Assembly (NCBI RefSeq): GCF_015624505.1
Contig: NZ_CP061379.1
Location: 1,240,001-1,304,000 of the forward strand
Source of the DNA: Bradyrhizobium commune
GTDB taxonomy: Bacteria; Pseudomonadota; Alphaproteobacteria; Rhizobiales; Xanthobacteraceae
Direction of reading: 5' to 3'
Length of the DNA stretch: 64,000 nt
Below are positions 32,764-42,601 of the stretch, one piece after another. How positions within the stretch are numbered: the stretch's first letter is position 1; every line of letters begins with the position of its first letter. The translations under genes and the position numbers were made by a program. Below the pieces are notes generated by a model, which saw only the letters and a list, made by a program, of their open reading frames with translations, ran no database searches and was not told the origin of the DNA.

Positions 32764-33252
32764 ATGACTAATCCTATGCGTATCCTCCAGGGATTGAAGC
32801 TGGTTGCGGTGCTTGCCGTCGCGCTGTCGATGGGCGCCTGCGCCAAGCAGAACGCGGGCCTGGACGCCAATGCGAGCGCGGCGACGCCGGGCAGCCAGCA
32901 GGATTTCGTGGTGAACGTGGGCGACCGCGTGTTCTTCGAGAGCGACCAGACCGATCTGACTCCGCAGGCGATCGTGACCCTGGAGAAGCAGGCGCAGTGG
33001 CTCCAGACCTATCCGCGCTACTCCTTCACCATCGAAGGTCACGCCGACGAGCGCGGCACCCGCGAATACAACATCGCGCTCGGCGCCCGCCGCGCCCAGT
33101 CGGTGCGTTCGTTCCTCGCCTCGCGCGGCATCGATGCGAACCGCATGCGCACGATCTCCTACGGCAAGGAGCGCCCGGTGGCCGTCTGTAACGACATCTC
33201 CTGCTGGTCGCAGAACCGTCGCGCCGTCACCGTGCTGAACGCGAGCTCTTAA
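32764..33252 (+). CDS. pal: Peptidoglycan-associated lipoprotein Pal
   Basis: Outer-membrane lipoprotein of 162 aa that binds peptidoglycan and TolB. The signal peptide MTNPMRILQGLKLVAVLAVALSMGAC ends in a lipobox with Cys near residue 26. The OmpA-type domain shows FESDQTDLTPQAIVTLEKQA, then IEGHADERGTREYNIALGARRAQ (the diaminopimelate-binding NxxLxxxRA pattern) and ISYGKERP. The start at 32764 gives the canonical lipoprotein; the open frame upstream crosses a palindrome. It lies about 3.7 kb from tolB rather than directly after it, with two unrelated genes between. Confidence 0.95.
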   Translation: MTNPMRILQGLKLVAVLAVALSMGACAKQNAGLDANASAATPGSQQDFVVNVGDRVFFESDQTDLTPQAIVTLEKQAQWLQTYPRYSFTIEGHADERGTREYNIALGARRAQSVRSFLASRGIDANRMRTISYGKERPVAVCNDISCWSQNRRAVTVLNASS

Positions 33253-33291
33253 GCTCACGCGCTGTCAGCCGAGCGTAAGCAAATTCATCTG

Positions 33292-33322
33292 CCGGCGCCC
33301 TCTCGGGCGCCGGTTTCGTTTC
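33292..33322 (+). terminator. Rho-independent terminator after pal
   Basis: CCGGCGCCC-TCTC-GGGCGCCGG forms a 9-bp GC stem, followed by TTTCGTTTC, 39 bp after the pal stop. A strong intrinsic terminator that separates pal from cpoB. Confidence 0.85.
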
Positions 33323-33438
33323 AGCGATCTGTGACAGAAACCCCTTTGTAGCAGCCACATTTTTGGCGTACTCCCCTTCAATGTGTGGCGCGTCGAATGT
33401 TCCGTCGCAGGCCATTTCGCTTTCGTCGTCAGGGCAAG

Positions 33439-34488
33439 ATGTCATCCAGATTCCAGGTCGTTAAAGCCATCGTGGCGATCGCCGCGCTGCTGTCCTTTTG
33501 CTCGCCCGTTCTCGCGCAGTCGGACGACGACCCGGAGATGCGGATCGAGCGGCTGGAAAACCAGCTGCGCCAGCTCACCGGCCAGAACGAGGAGCTGCAA
33601 TATCGCAACCGCCAGCTCGAAGAGCGGCTGCGGGCGCTGGAGGGCGGCGCGCAGGCTGCGCCCGGACAGGCGCCGGCGCCGCCCAGCGTCGCGGCGATGC
33701 CGCCCGCGCAGATCGCCCCCAGCTATCGCCAGCAGCAACCGGCCCAGCCCAATTACGAGCAGCCGCAGATCGCTTCTCCCGCGCCGATCGTCCAGGAGCA
33801 GCCGGCGCCCGGTGCGCCCGGCACGCGCCGCCGCGGCGATGCGTTCGACCCGAGCCAAAATCCGAGCGCGCCCGGCGCGCCGCGCGCGCTCGGCGGCGGC
33901 CAGCAGCCCATGTCTTCTGGAACGGCGGCGGGAACGCAGGTCGGTGTGCCCGCTGGCCGCAACCCCGGCGAGCCGCTCGATCTCAACAACAATGGTGGTC
34001 GCTATCCGCAAGCCGCAGCGCCCGCGCAGCCGGCCTATCCGCCGGCGCAATCAGGCTATCCACCCGCAGCCGGCGGCACCGGCCTTGCGACGCTGCCGCC
34101 CTCGGCCACGCCGCGCGATGAGTTCGACCTCGGCATCGGCTACATGCAGCGCAAGGACTATGCGCTGGCCGAGCAGACCATGAAGAATTTTGCGCAGAAA
34201 TATCCGAGCGATCCGCTGCTCGGCGACGCGCAATACTGGCTGGGCGAGAGCTATTACCAGCGCCAGCAATATCGCGACTCCGCCGAGGCCTTCCTCGCCG
34301 TCACCACCAAATACGACAAATCGGCCAAGGCGCCGGACGCGCTGCTGCGGCTCGGCCAGTCGCTCGCTGCGCTGAAGGAGAAGGAGGCCGCCTGTGCCGC
34401 CTTCGGCGAGGTCGGCCGCAAATATCCGCGTGCCTCCGCCGGCGTCAAAGCCGCGGTGGACCGCGAGCAGAAGCGGGTGAAGTGCTGA
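33439..34488 (+). CDS. cpoB: Tol-Pal system protein CpoB (YbgF)
   Basis: A 349-aa periplasmic protein that coordinates cell-wall synthesis with Tol-Pal-driven constriction. The signal peptide MSSRFQVVKAIVAIAALLSF is cleaved after LAQ (about residue 27). A coiled-coil trimerisation region follows (RIERLENQLRQLTGQNEELQ, about 35-75). A long Pro/Gln/Ala-rich linker (about 80-215) is longer than in E. coli. The C-terminal TPR domain holds DEFDLGIGYMQRKDYALAEQTMKNFAQKYP, then YWLGESYYQRQQYRDSAEAFL and LLRLGQSLAALKEKEAACAAF. The start at 33439 is chosen for the leader; an upstream in-frame ATG gives an Arg-rich extension. Confidence 0.93.
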   Translation: MSSRFQVVKAIVAIAALLSFCSPVLAQSDDDPEMRIERLENQLRQLTGQNEELQYRNRQLEERLRALEGGAQAAPGQAPAPPSVAAMPPAQIAPSYRQQQPAQPNYEQPQIASPAPIVQEQPAPGAPGTRRRGDAFDPSQNPSAPGAPRALGGGQQPMSSGTAAGTQVGVPAGRNPGEPLDLNNNGGRYPQAAAPAQPAYPPAQSGYPPAAGGTGLATLPPSATPRDEFDLGIGYMQRKDYALAEQTMKNFAQKYPSDPLLGDAQYWLGESYYQRQQYRDSAEAFLAVTTKYDKSAKAPDALLRLGQSLAALKEKEAACAAFGEVGRKYPRASAGVKAAVDREQKRVKC

Positions 34489-34558
34489 CACCCTGCGGTC
34501 GTCGCTGACAAGGTGGATCGTGCTGCGCTAAACAGTGTGGCGATTGCTGGGCCGCGTC

Positions 34559-35629
34559 ATGTCAGACGACGACAATTCTCCGATCTCGGCGCGTGAGGCG
34601 AAGCAGCTCTTCGCCGACCTCAGAAGCGCGCCCGCGCTGGTGCTCGCGGTCTCCGGCGGGCCCGACTCGGTTGCGCTGATGTGGCTCGCGGCACGCTGGC
34701 AGAAGAGCCTCGCACGCGGCCCGAAGCTCGTTGTCGTCACCGTCGATCACGGCCTGCGGCCGGAGGCCGCGCGCGAGGCGCGCGAGGTCAAGCGGATCGC
34801 GACGCAACTCGGATTGACGCACAAAACCCTGCGCTGGCGCGACGCAAAGCCAAAGACGGGCGTGCCTGCGGCGGCGCGGCAGGCCCGCTACCGCCTGCTC
34901 GCGCAGGCCGCGCGTGCGACTGGGGCGACCCATGTGCTGACCGCGCACACCCGCGACGACCAGGCCGAGACGCTGTTGATGCGGCTGTTGCGCGGCAGCG
35001 GCATTGCCGGCCTGTCGGCGATGGCGCGCCTCACGGCGCGCGACGGCATCGTGCTGGCGCGTCCGCTGCTCGATGTGCCGAAATCGCAGCTGATCGCGAC
35101 GGCGAGGCGGGCCAAGCTCGGCTTTGCCGATGATCCCACCAACCGCGACAGCGCCTTCACCCGGCCGCGGCTGCGTGCGCTGTTGCCGCAGCTCGCGGCG
35201 GAAGGCGGCGATGCGCGCAATCTGGCGCGGCTCGCAGGCAGGCTCGCCCGCGCCAATGCGGCGGTCGAGGTCTTGACCGACGGCGCCGAGCGTTTCCTCC
35301 GCCTGCGGGATGGCGCCAATGCGCCGCATGGCCCGGCCGCGCGAAGCTTCGAGGCCAAAGCCTTCGCCGCCCTGCCGGAGGAGGTCCGGCTGCGGCTCTT
35401 GCTGCGGGCCATCAATGCCTTCGGTCATGAGGGGCCGGCGGAACTCGGCAAGGTCGAAACCCTCCTGGGCGCGCTTGACCAGGCCATGTCCCAGGCCATG
35501 TCCGGGGGACGCGCACCCGCAAAGGGTCGTGCGATCCTGAAGCAGACCCTGGCGGGCGCCTTGATCAGCCTGGCCGGGGGGCGTATCCACGTCGTGTCCG
35601 CGCCTGCCCGGCGGCGCAAGCGGACTTAA
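34559..35629 (+). CDS. tilS: tRNA(Ile)-lysidine synthase TilS
   Basis: Converts C34 of the AUA-reading tRNA-Ile to lysidine using ATP and lysine, which is essential for decoding. The PP-loop ATPase motif SGGPDSVAL lies at about residues 33-41, VVTVDHGLRPEA follows near 65, and THVLTAHTRDDQAETLLMRLLRGSG is the conserved centre (about 125-150). LIATARRAKLGFADDPTN with later RPRLRALLPQL is also family-typical. The 356 aa make it a short TilS, lacking a clear TilS-C tRNA-binding domain, as in other Rhizobiales. Its place between the tol-pal genes and ftsH is common in alphaproteobacteria. Confidence 0.94.
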   Translation: MSDDDNSPISAREAKQLFADLRSAPALVLAVSGGPDSVALMWLAARWQKSLARGPKLVVVTVDHGLRPEAAREAREVKRIATQLGLTHKTLRWRDAKPKTGVPAAARQARYRLLAQAARATGATHVLTAHTRDDQAETLLMRLLRGSGIAGLSAMARLTARDGIVLARPLLDVPKSQLIATARRAKLGFADDPTNRDSAFTRPRLRALLPQLAAEGGDARNLARLAGRLARANAAVEVLTDGAERFLRLRDGANAPHGPAARSFEAKAFAALPEEVRLRLLLRAINAFGHEGPAELGKVETLLGALDQAMSQAMSGGRAPAKGRAILKQTLAGALISLAGGRIHVVSAPARRRKRT

Positions 35630-35691
35630 AGGGTAGGCGGATGAGCGCGGACCATGACACCGGCCATTTCGCCTAAGCCATGTCAGGTCAC

Positions 35692-35773
35692 CTTAACCAG
35701 GCAGGAAAAACCCCGATCCGGACGCCATTATTTCAGCGGGAATCGCTCTAAGATGGGATAAATAGTCCCATCT
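35692..35773 (+). promoter_or_regulatory. Candidate heat-shock promoter and palindrome upstream of ftsH
   Basis: CTTAACC (35692-35698), 12 bp and CCCCGAT (35711-35717) resemble the RpoH consensus CTTGAAA-N11-16-CCCCATNT. About 35 bp further, AGATGGGA-N7-TCCCATCT (35751-35773) is a perfect inverted repeat that would lie in the 5' leader of the transcript. The RpoH reading is a consensus match only. Confidence 0.4.
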
Positions 35774-35923
35774 CGTTCCCTTGGCAGCGACCGGGGCGGC
35801 ACCTAGATTGTATGCGTCCAACAGAGAGGATTCCTTGGGGATTTCCTCGCACTGCCCAAACAAACGACCGAAGTCACTGCCCAAGGATCAGGTCGCGATC
35901 CGCGCGACCACGAAGGAAGATCG

Positions 35924-37846
<1,923 letters not shown>

Positions 37847-37858
37847 CGCCCGCGTCGC

Positions 37859-38278
37859 ATGGCCGGGTATTCCGGCAAACCGTTAGTGCAAAAGCTCGGC
37901 ATCAAGCCGGGCTTTTGTATTTTCGTGGATGGCCTCGCGACGCCCTATCGCGATGTCGTCGGTGAGTTGCCCGACGATGTGACCATCGCGAAGACGGCCA
38001 AGGCGCCACTCGACATGGTGCATGTCTTTGCAACTGAAGCCAAAGGCTTCGCCGCTAGGCTGCGCAGCCATCGCAAGGCGATCGCGCCGGACGGAATGAT
38101 CTGGGCGTCGTGGCCGAAGAAGGCTTCGGGCGTTGCGACAGATGTGACGGAAGCGCTGGTGCGCGAGACCGCGCTCGCCAACGGTCTCGTCGACATCAAG
38201 ATCTGCGCCGTCGACGAAATCTGGTCCGGCCTGAAGCTCGTAATCCCCGTCAAGGATCGCGCCAAGCTCGCGAAATAG
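37859..38278 (+). CDS. DUF3052 family protein
   Basis: A 139-aa cytoplasmic protein: AGYSGKPLVQKLGIKPG at the N-terminus, DMVHVFATEAKGFAARLRSHRKAIAPDGMIWASWPKKASG in the centre and LVDIKICAVDEIWSGLKLVIP at the end. These match the DUF3052 pattern (YSGTPL.KKLGI and WVSWPKK); the function is unknown. The 12-bp gap from ftsH suggests co-transcription. A very stable hairpin follows the stop. Confidence 0.88.
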   Translation: MAGYSGKPLVQKLGIKPGFCIFVDGLATPYRDVVGELPDDVTIAKTAKAPLDMVHVFATEAKGFAARLRSHRKAIAPDGMIWASWPKKASGVATDVTEALVRETALANGLVDIKICAVDEIWSGLKLVIPVKDRAKLAK

Positions 38279-38292
38279 TACCGGCTCCGTAT

Positions 38293-38407
38293 GGTGGGTT
38301 AGCCGTGCCGACTGCGCGAAGCGCAGTCGGCACGGCTAACCCACCTCTTCTGTTTCCGCAGCGATGAACAGTGGTGGGTTACGCCTTCGGCTATAACCCA
38401 CCCTACG
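38293..38407. repeat. Composite palindromic element with a perfect 25-bp hairpin
   Basis: The arms at 38293-38317 (starting GGTGGGTTAGCCGTGCCG) and 38321-38345 are exact reverse complements, separated by the three bases GAA. A second, shorter hairpin (GGTGGGTTA...TAACCCACC) occupies 38373-38402. Both carry the GGTGGGTTA terminus. It lies between convergent genes and probably stops transcription from both sides. Confidence 0.85.
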
Positions 38408-38413
38408 AATCCC

Positions 38414-39280
38414 TCACTTCGCCGCGGCTGCCGGCCTCTCACCACGCTCAAGAAAATGCAGCACGTCGTCTGAGAACTGCTCCGGATCCTGCAGGAACGA
38501 GAAGTGGCTGACCTGCGGCTGGATCAACAGGCCGGCCCCCGGAATGTTCGCCGCCATGAACTCGGTGTTCTCGCGCTTGATGGCTTCGTCGTGGTCGCCA
38601 TCGACGATCCAGGTCGGGACCTTGATCGCCGCGAGGTCCGCGGCCGTCCATTTCGGCTGGCTCTCCCACATCCTGGTGATCTCATCGACGAAGCTCTTGT
38701 ACGCGGCAGGCGTCGGCGACAGGCGCTTGTACTCCTCGCCGGCCCTGGCGATGTAGGCGTTGAAGACGCCGCTCGACGCGATATCAGCGACGCCCGATGG
38801 ATCTGAGTTCGCCGCAAAGGCGAACAGCCTCGTCACCCGCTCCGGATGCTTCATGGCGATGTCGAGGCCGATGATCGCGCCGTCGCTCCAGCCCACGATC
38901 GCCGCCTGCTTGATCTTGAGATGGTCGAGCAGCCCGACCACGTCCGAGGCCATCAGGTCGTAGCCATAGGGTTCCTGATTGCGGCTACTCCGCCCATGTC
39001 CGCGGCTGTCCATGACGATGACCTGATAGTGCCGCTGCAGCGCGCGGACCTGGTGACCCCAGTAACTGGCATTGGCAAGGCCGCCATGCACCAGGATAAC
39101 GGGCTCGCCGCGGCCGAAGACGGCGTACCAGATCTTGATGCCGTTGACGGGCGCGAAGCCGCTCTGCGCGGCCTTGGGCAAGGTCGGCGTCGGCGGCAGG
39201 TTCAGCCATCGCGGCGCGGCATGCGCGGCTGTGATCGAGATCGTGACGAGAAGCGCAGTGAAAAGATTGCGAAGCATCAT
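38414..39280 (-). CDS. Exported alpha/beta hydrolase
   Basis: A 288-aa hydrolase. The signal peptide MMLRNLFTALLVTISITAAHA is cleaved near residue 21. The oxyanion-hole segment is VILVHGGLANASYWG (about 60-75), and the nucleophile elbow is GWSDGA (GxSxG, about 128). The acid is in WIVDGDHDEA and the catalytic His in QVSHFSF near the C-terminus. So the triad Ser-Asp-His is complete and the enzyme should act in the periplasm. The substrate is unknown. Two adjacent ATG codons start the frame at 39280 or 39277; the longer is used, preceded by AGGA. Confidence 0.9.
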   Translation of the reverse strand: MMLRNLFTALLVTISITAAHAAPRWLNLPPTPTLPKAAQSGFAPVNGIKIWYAVFGRGEPVILVHGGLANASYWGHQVRALQRHYQVIVMDSRGHGRSSRNQEPYGYDLMASDVVGLLDHLKIKQAAIVGWSDGAIIGLDIAMKHPERVTRLFAFAANSDPSGVADIASSGVFNAYIARAGEEYKRLSPTPAAYKSFVDEITRMWESQPKWTAADLAAIKVPTWIVDGDHDEAIKRENTEFMAANIPGAGLLIQPQVSHFSFLQDPEQFSDDVLHFLERGERPAAAAK

Positions 39281-39356
39281 GATGCGTCTTCCTGTTCGAC
39301 GGCAGGGCATTACCGCACGGCAAAACAGGCGCGTCATCTCCTAAGACGTTACAGAT

Positions 39357-39450
39357 GTAGGATGGGCAAAGGCGCGCTTGCGCGGTGCCCCACCCTCTCT
39401 CGGCGATCGCAACAGAAGTGGTGGGCACGCTTGCGCTTTGCCCACCCTAC
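39357..39450. repeat. ~94-bp inverted repeat element (GGTGGGC type)
   Basis: GTAGGATGGGCAAAGGCGC at the left and GCTTTGCCCACCCTAC at the right are inverted copies, each paired internally with GGTGCCCC or GGTGGGCACGC modules. Same layout and nearly the same length as the element at 18080-18175. It lies between a divergent hydrolase and a binding-protein gene. Confidence 0.7.
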
Positions 39451-39549
39451 GATCGACTGCAATTGCGATTGGCCTCTCGCAGCCGTCATGGCATGCTGTC
39501 CTCAAATAAAGGTGCGGCGCGATCGCACCACAAAGGGGAGGGGAAGCCG

Positions 39550-40755
39550 ATGCGCTTTACCGCGGCATGGGGCGCGCTTTGCGCCGTTTCATTTGTAATC
39601 GTGTCGACCGCTTCCTTCGCCGCCGAGATGCGCGGCGTCACCGCGACTGAGATCAGGATAGGCCAGACCATGCCCTATAGCGGGCCGGTGTCGGCGTTCG
39701 GCGCGCTCGGCAAGGGCGAGGTCGGTTATTTCAAGATGCTGAATGACAAAGGCGGCATCAACGGCCGCAAGGTCAATCTGATCTCGCTCGACGACAGCTA
39801 CGCGCCGCCGAAATCGGTCGAGCAGACCCGCAGGCTGGTCGAGAGCGACGAGGTCGCGCTGATCTTCTCCTCGATCGGCACCGCGCACAACACGGCGATC
39901 GCGAAATATCTCCAGAGCAAAAACGTGCCGCAGCTGTTCATCGGCTCCGGCGCCTCGAAATTCGCCGACGTCGCGCAATATCCGCAGGCGACGATGGGTG
40001 TGCAGGGACCGTTCCGCTACGAGGCGCGGCTCTATGCGCGCTATGCGCTGGCCAAAAACCCGAACGCGAAATTCGCCGTGATCTCGCAGAACGACGATTA
40101 CGGCCGCGATTATCTCGCCGGCCTCAAGGACGTGCTCGGCGAGAAATACGATGCGAGCGTCACCAACGCGACCTACGAGATCCAGGATCCGACCATCGAT
40201 TCCCAGATCGTGAAATTGAAAGCATCGGGCGCCGACGTCTTCGTGATCGCGGCGACGCCGAAATTCGCAGCGCAAGCGATCCGCAAATCGTTCGAGATCG
40301 GCTGGCGGCCGATGACGTTTCTCTCCAATGTCGCGGTGTGGATCTCGACCGTGATGGAGCCCGCCGGCGTGGAGGCCGGCACCGGCATCCTCTCCACCGC
40401 TTACGTGAAAGATCCCGACGATCCCGCCTGGAAGGACGATCCCGGCGTCAAGGCCTGGCGCGACTTCATGACGAAGTACGTGCCGGAGGCCGACCAGCAC
40501 GACACCAACTACGTCAACTCCTACAACAGCGCGATGGCGCTGGAGGCGGTACTGAAAGCGTGCGGCGACGATCTCTCCACCGAGAACATTTTGAAGCAGG
40601 CGTTCTCGATTCACGATCTCGAGCTGCCGATGCTGTTGCCCGGCATCAGGATCAACACCAGCGCGACCGACCACGTCCCGGTCGACCAGATGCAGTTCAT
40701 GCGCTTCAACGGCAAGACCTGGGAGCGCTTTGGCGAATTGCAGACCGGGAATTGA
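39550..40755 (+). CDS. ABC transporter substrate-binding protein, branched-chain amino-acid type
   Basis: A 401-aa periplasmic binding protein of the LivJ/LivK (Peripla_BP_6) family. The leader MRFTAAWGALCAVSFVIVST is cleaved after FAA. The mature protein starts EMRGVTATEIRIGQTMPYSGPVSAFG, the usual opening; NDKGGINGRKVNLISLDDSYAPPKSVEQTRRLVE and IFSSIGTAHNTAIAKYL follow. No permease or ATPase gene is adjacent, so it is an orphan receptor whose ligand (amino acid, amide or aromatic acid) cannot be told. GGGAGGGGAAG precedes the ATG. Confidence 0.92.
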   Translation: MRFTAAWGALCAVSFVIVSTASFAAEMRGVTATEIRIGQTMPYSGPVSAFGALGKGEVGYFKMLNDKGGINGRKVNLISLDDSYAPPKSVEQTRRLVESDEVALIFSSIGTAHNTAIAKYLQSKNVPQLFIGSGASKFADVAQYPQATMGVQGPFRYEARLYARYALAKNPNAKFAVISQNDDYGRDYLAGLKDVLGEKYDASVTNATYEIQDPTIDSQIVKLKASGADVFVIAATPKFAAQAIRKSFEIGWRPMTFLSNVAVWISTVMEPAGVEAGTGILSTAYVKDPDDPAWKDDPGVKAWRDFMTKYVPEADQHDTNYVNSYNSAMALEAVLKACGDDLSTENILKQAFSIHDLELPMLLPGIRINTSATDHVPVDQMQFMRFNGKTWERFGELQTGN

Positions 40756-40773
40756 GAGCGTTTCACGCGCTTG

Positions 40774-40814
40774 CTCGTAGCCCGGATTACGCTGCGCTCC
40801 ATGCGGGCTACGAG
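40774..40814. repeat. Palindromic TAGCCCGG-type repeat
   Basis: CTCGTAGCCCG (40774-40784) and CGGGCTACGAG (40804-40814) are perfect arms around GATTACGCTGCGCTCCATG. This type (TAGCCCGGAT) is a widely seen bradyrhizobial intergenic palindrome. It follows the binding-protein gene and may stop transcription. Confidence 0.75.
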
Positions 40815-40955
40815 GGCATCAACCGGACGGCGGGTGAATTCGTGATACGCCCGCTAAATCACGAACAGGGCATCGCGGCTGGGCTAAAATGCCTCTTGAT
40901 GACCATGATTTCGAGTGTACATTCGCCCGATCTGGGCGATGGCAGGGCAGTTGCA

Positions 40956-41096
40956 ATGACGGCTCAGTCCCACAAGACCGCAGAAGAGGAATACGAGGAG
41001 CAAGTTCGCATCCTCATCCGCATCGTTTCAGCCTCCACTTTGGGGCTTCTCGCGTTCGCTGCGGGCCTGCTGATTGGGACCTTTCTGTTTTCGTGA
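40956..41096 (+). CDS. Very small membrane protein
   Basis: A 46-aa product from the ATG at 40956 (MTAQSHKTAEEEYEEQVRIL): an acidic amphipathic N-terminus and one membrane helix at about residues 22-45 (VSASTLGLLAFAAGLLIGTF). AGGG lies 9-12 nt before the start. No family is recognised. The open frame extends far upstream but those residues are a shadow of the preceding gene. Confidence 0.5.
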   Translation: MTAQSHKTAEEEYEEQVRILIRIVSASTLGLLAFAAGLLIGTFLFS

Positions 41097-41146
41097 TCGA
41101 AGATGAATGACCGGCCCTCCGGGCGCGATTTTGTTGAGCTGCGTGC

Positions 41147-42601
41147 TCATTTCGACGGTAGAGCGGCGCGCACATGGATCACCGCGATCTTGTCGGCATA
41201 CACCCGCGTCCAGCCCTTGATGTGATCCAGTACCTGCGCGGCAGGTGAATCCGGCGTGAGCAACGTCGCGTCGATCCCGTTGTCGTCGAGCATGCGCAGC
41301 AAGCCCGTCACGTCGCGGCCGTCCTCGGCGGCGAAATAGTCCATCAGGAATTTCTCGCCGTAGAGCTCCGACCGGCCGTCGACGAAAGGCCGGATGTCGC
41401 GCACGATCAGATAGCCGCCAAAACCGTAGGAATTGAAGATGCGCGCGGCCTTGCGCTCGGTGAGAACGTCGACCGCGGTAACCGGCGCCTGCGCCGCGGA
41501 GAACTCGAAGACGTGATGCGCGGCAAAGGCCGCGGTTGCGCTCGTCGCGGCCGTGACGATCGCAAGCGCGGTCAGCGCCGCCGGCATGCCCGGGGCGATG
41601 CGCAGGGCATCCGATGCGGGCCCGATCCGGCCGCTCAGCGGCTGCGCCAGCACCAGGGGAACGATCACGCCAAAGGTCTCGATGCTGCGGACATGGGCGA
41701 GCGCCATCCAGGTCACGACCAGGATCAGCAGCACGCGCGGCGGCAACAACGATACACCGCGCATAAGCGCGAGACCGAGCAGTCCGAGCAGCGCGCCCGC
41801 GAACGGGCTGAAGGCGCTGAAATCGGCGGGGCGCCATTCGGCGATGACCGAGAACGACTTGCCGAGGCTGAGGATGCGGACCGCACCCATCACGGTCTCC
41901 ACCCCATAGGGCGTGCAGCAACTCGCTGCCAGCGCGGCAAGCCCGAATAGAGTCCAGCGCATGGCGAGCGCCAGCCGGCGCGCCGGCGCCGCGCGCCACA
42001 GCGATTCAAGCCCGATCGCCCCGATCAGAGCGAGGCCAAGCACGAAGCCGCCGTGGAGGTTTGCCCACAGCCCAATCAGCGGCAGCAACAGGAAGGAGGG
42101 CGCGCGGCCGCGATCGGCCGCGGCCATCAAGGCGCCGGACCAGGCGACCATGACCGGGAATGCGAGCACATGGGGGCGTGCCAGCAGATGCGGCGCCGCC
42201 AACGTGATCGCCAAAAGGCAGAACACCAGCGCGTAGGGCAGATCGAGATGCCGCTGGAGAAAGGCCAGCAACAGTCCGACTGCGAGCGCAATCGCGGTCG
42301 CGGTCAGCACGACGGGCCCGGCCCACCCCCAATGCGCATAGACGGTCGCGAACAGCACTTGCGATAGCCAGGACGTCGAGAGCCAGACCTCGCCCTGGCG
42401 CGTCAGGGAGTAGAAGTCGGTCCAGGGCACGGCCCGGTGATCCAGGATCCACTGGCCGACCTTGATCTGCCAGAGAGTATCAGGATCGTTGAGGAGGTGG
42501 TCGCCGCTCACCAGCAGCAACAGATAGGTCGCAGCCGCAACGCACAGCGGCGCCAGATTGCGCTGGCGCCGGGCGATCGGAAGGCTGGCCGCGGTCGTCA
42601 T
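41147..42601 (-). CDS. Multi-pass membrane protein, GT-C glycosyltransferase-like (paralogue 2)
   Basis: A 484-aa integral membrane protein with about ten helices. It has a periplasmic loop DTLWQIKVGQWILDH with PWTDFYSLTRQGEVW, where Asp-rich sequence after helix 1 recalls the catalytic loop of GT-C enzymes. LWANLHGGFVLG is in the middle and a C-terminal soluble part has IFNSYGFGGYLIVRDI and VDGRSELYGEKF. The last pattern is shared by many uncharacterised GT-C-like proteins. Its ATG overlaps the TGA of the upstream paralogue by 4 bp, so the two are translationally coupled. Donor and acceptor are unknown. Confidence 0.75.
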   Translation of the reverse strand: MTTAASLPIARRQRNLAPLCVAAATYLLLLVSGDHLLNDPDTLWQIKVGQWILDHRAVPWTDFYSLTRQGEVWLSTSWLSQVLFATVYAHWGWAGPVVLTATAIALAVGLLLAFLQRHLDLPYALVFCLLAITLAAPHLLARPHVLAFPVMVAWSGALMAAADRGRAPSFLLLPLIGLWANLHGGFVLGLALIGAIGLESLWRAAPARRLALAMRWTLFGLAALAASCCTPYGVETVMGAVRILSLGKSFSVIAEWRPADFSAFSPFAGALLGLLGLALMRGVSLLPPRVLLILVVTWMALAHVRSIETFGVIVPLVLAQPLSGRIGPASDALRIAPGMPAALTALAIVTAATSATAAFAAHHVFEFSAAQAPVTAVDVLTERKAARIFNSYGFGGYLIVRDIRPFVDGRSELYGEKFLMDYFAAEDGRDVTGLLRMLDDNGIDATLLTPDSPAAQVLDHIKGWTRVYADKIAVIHVRAALPSK

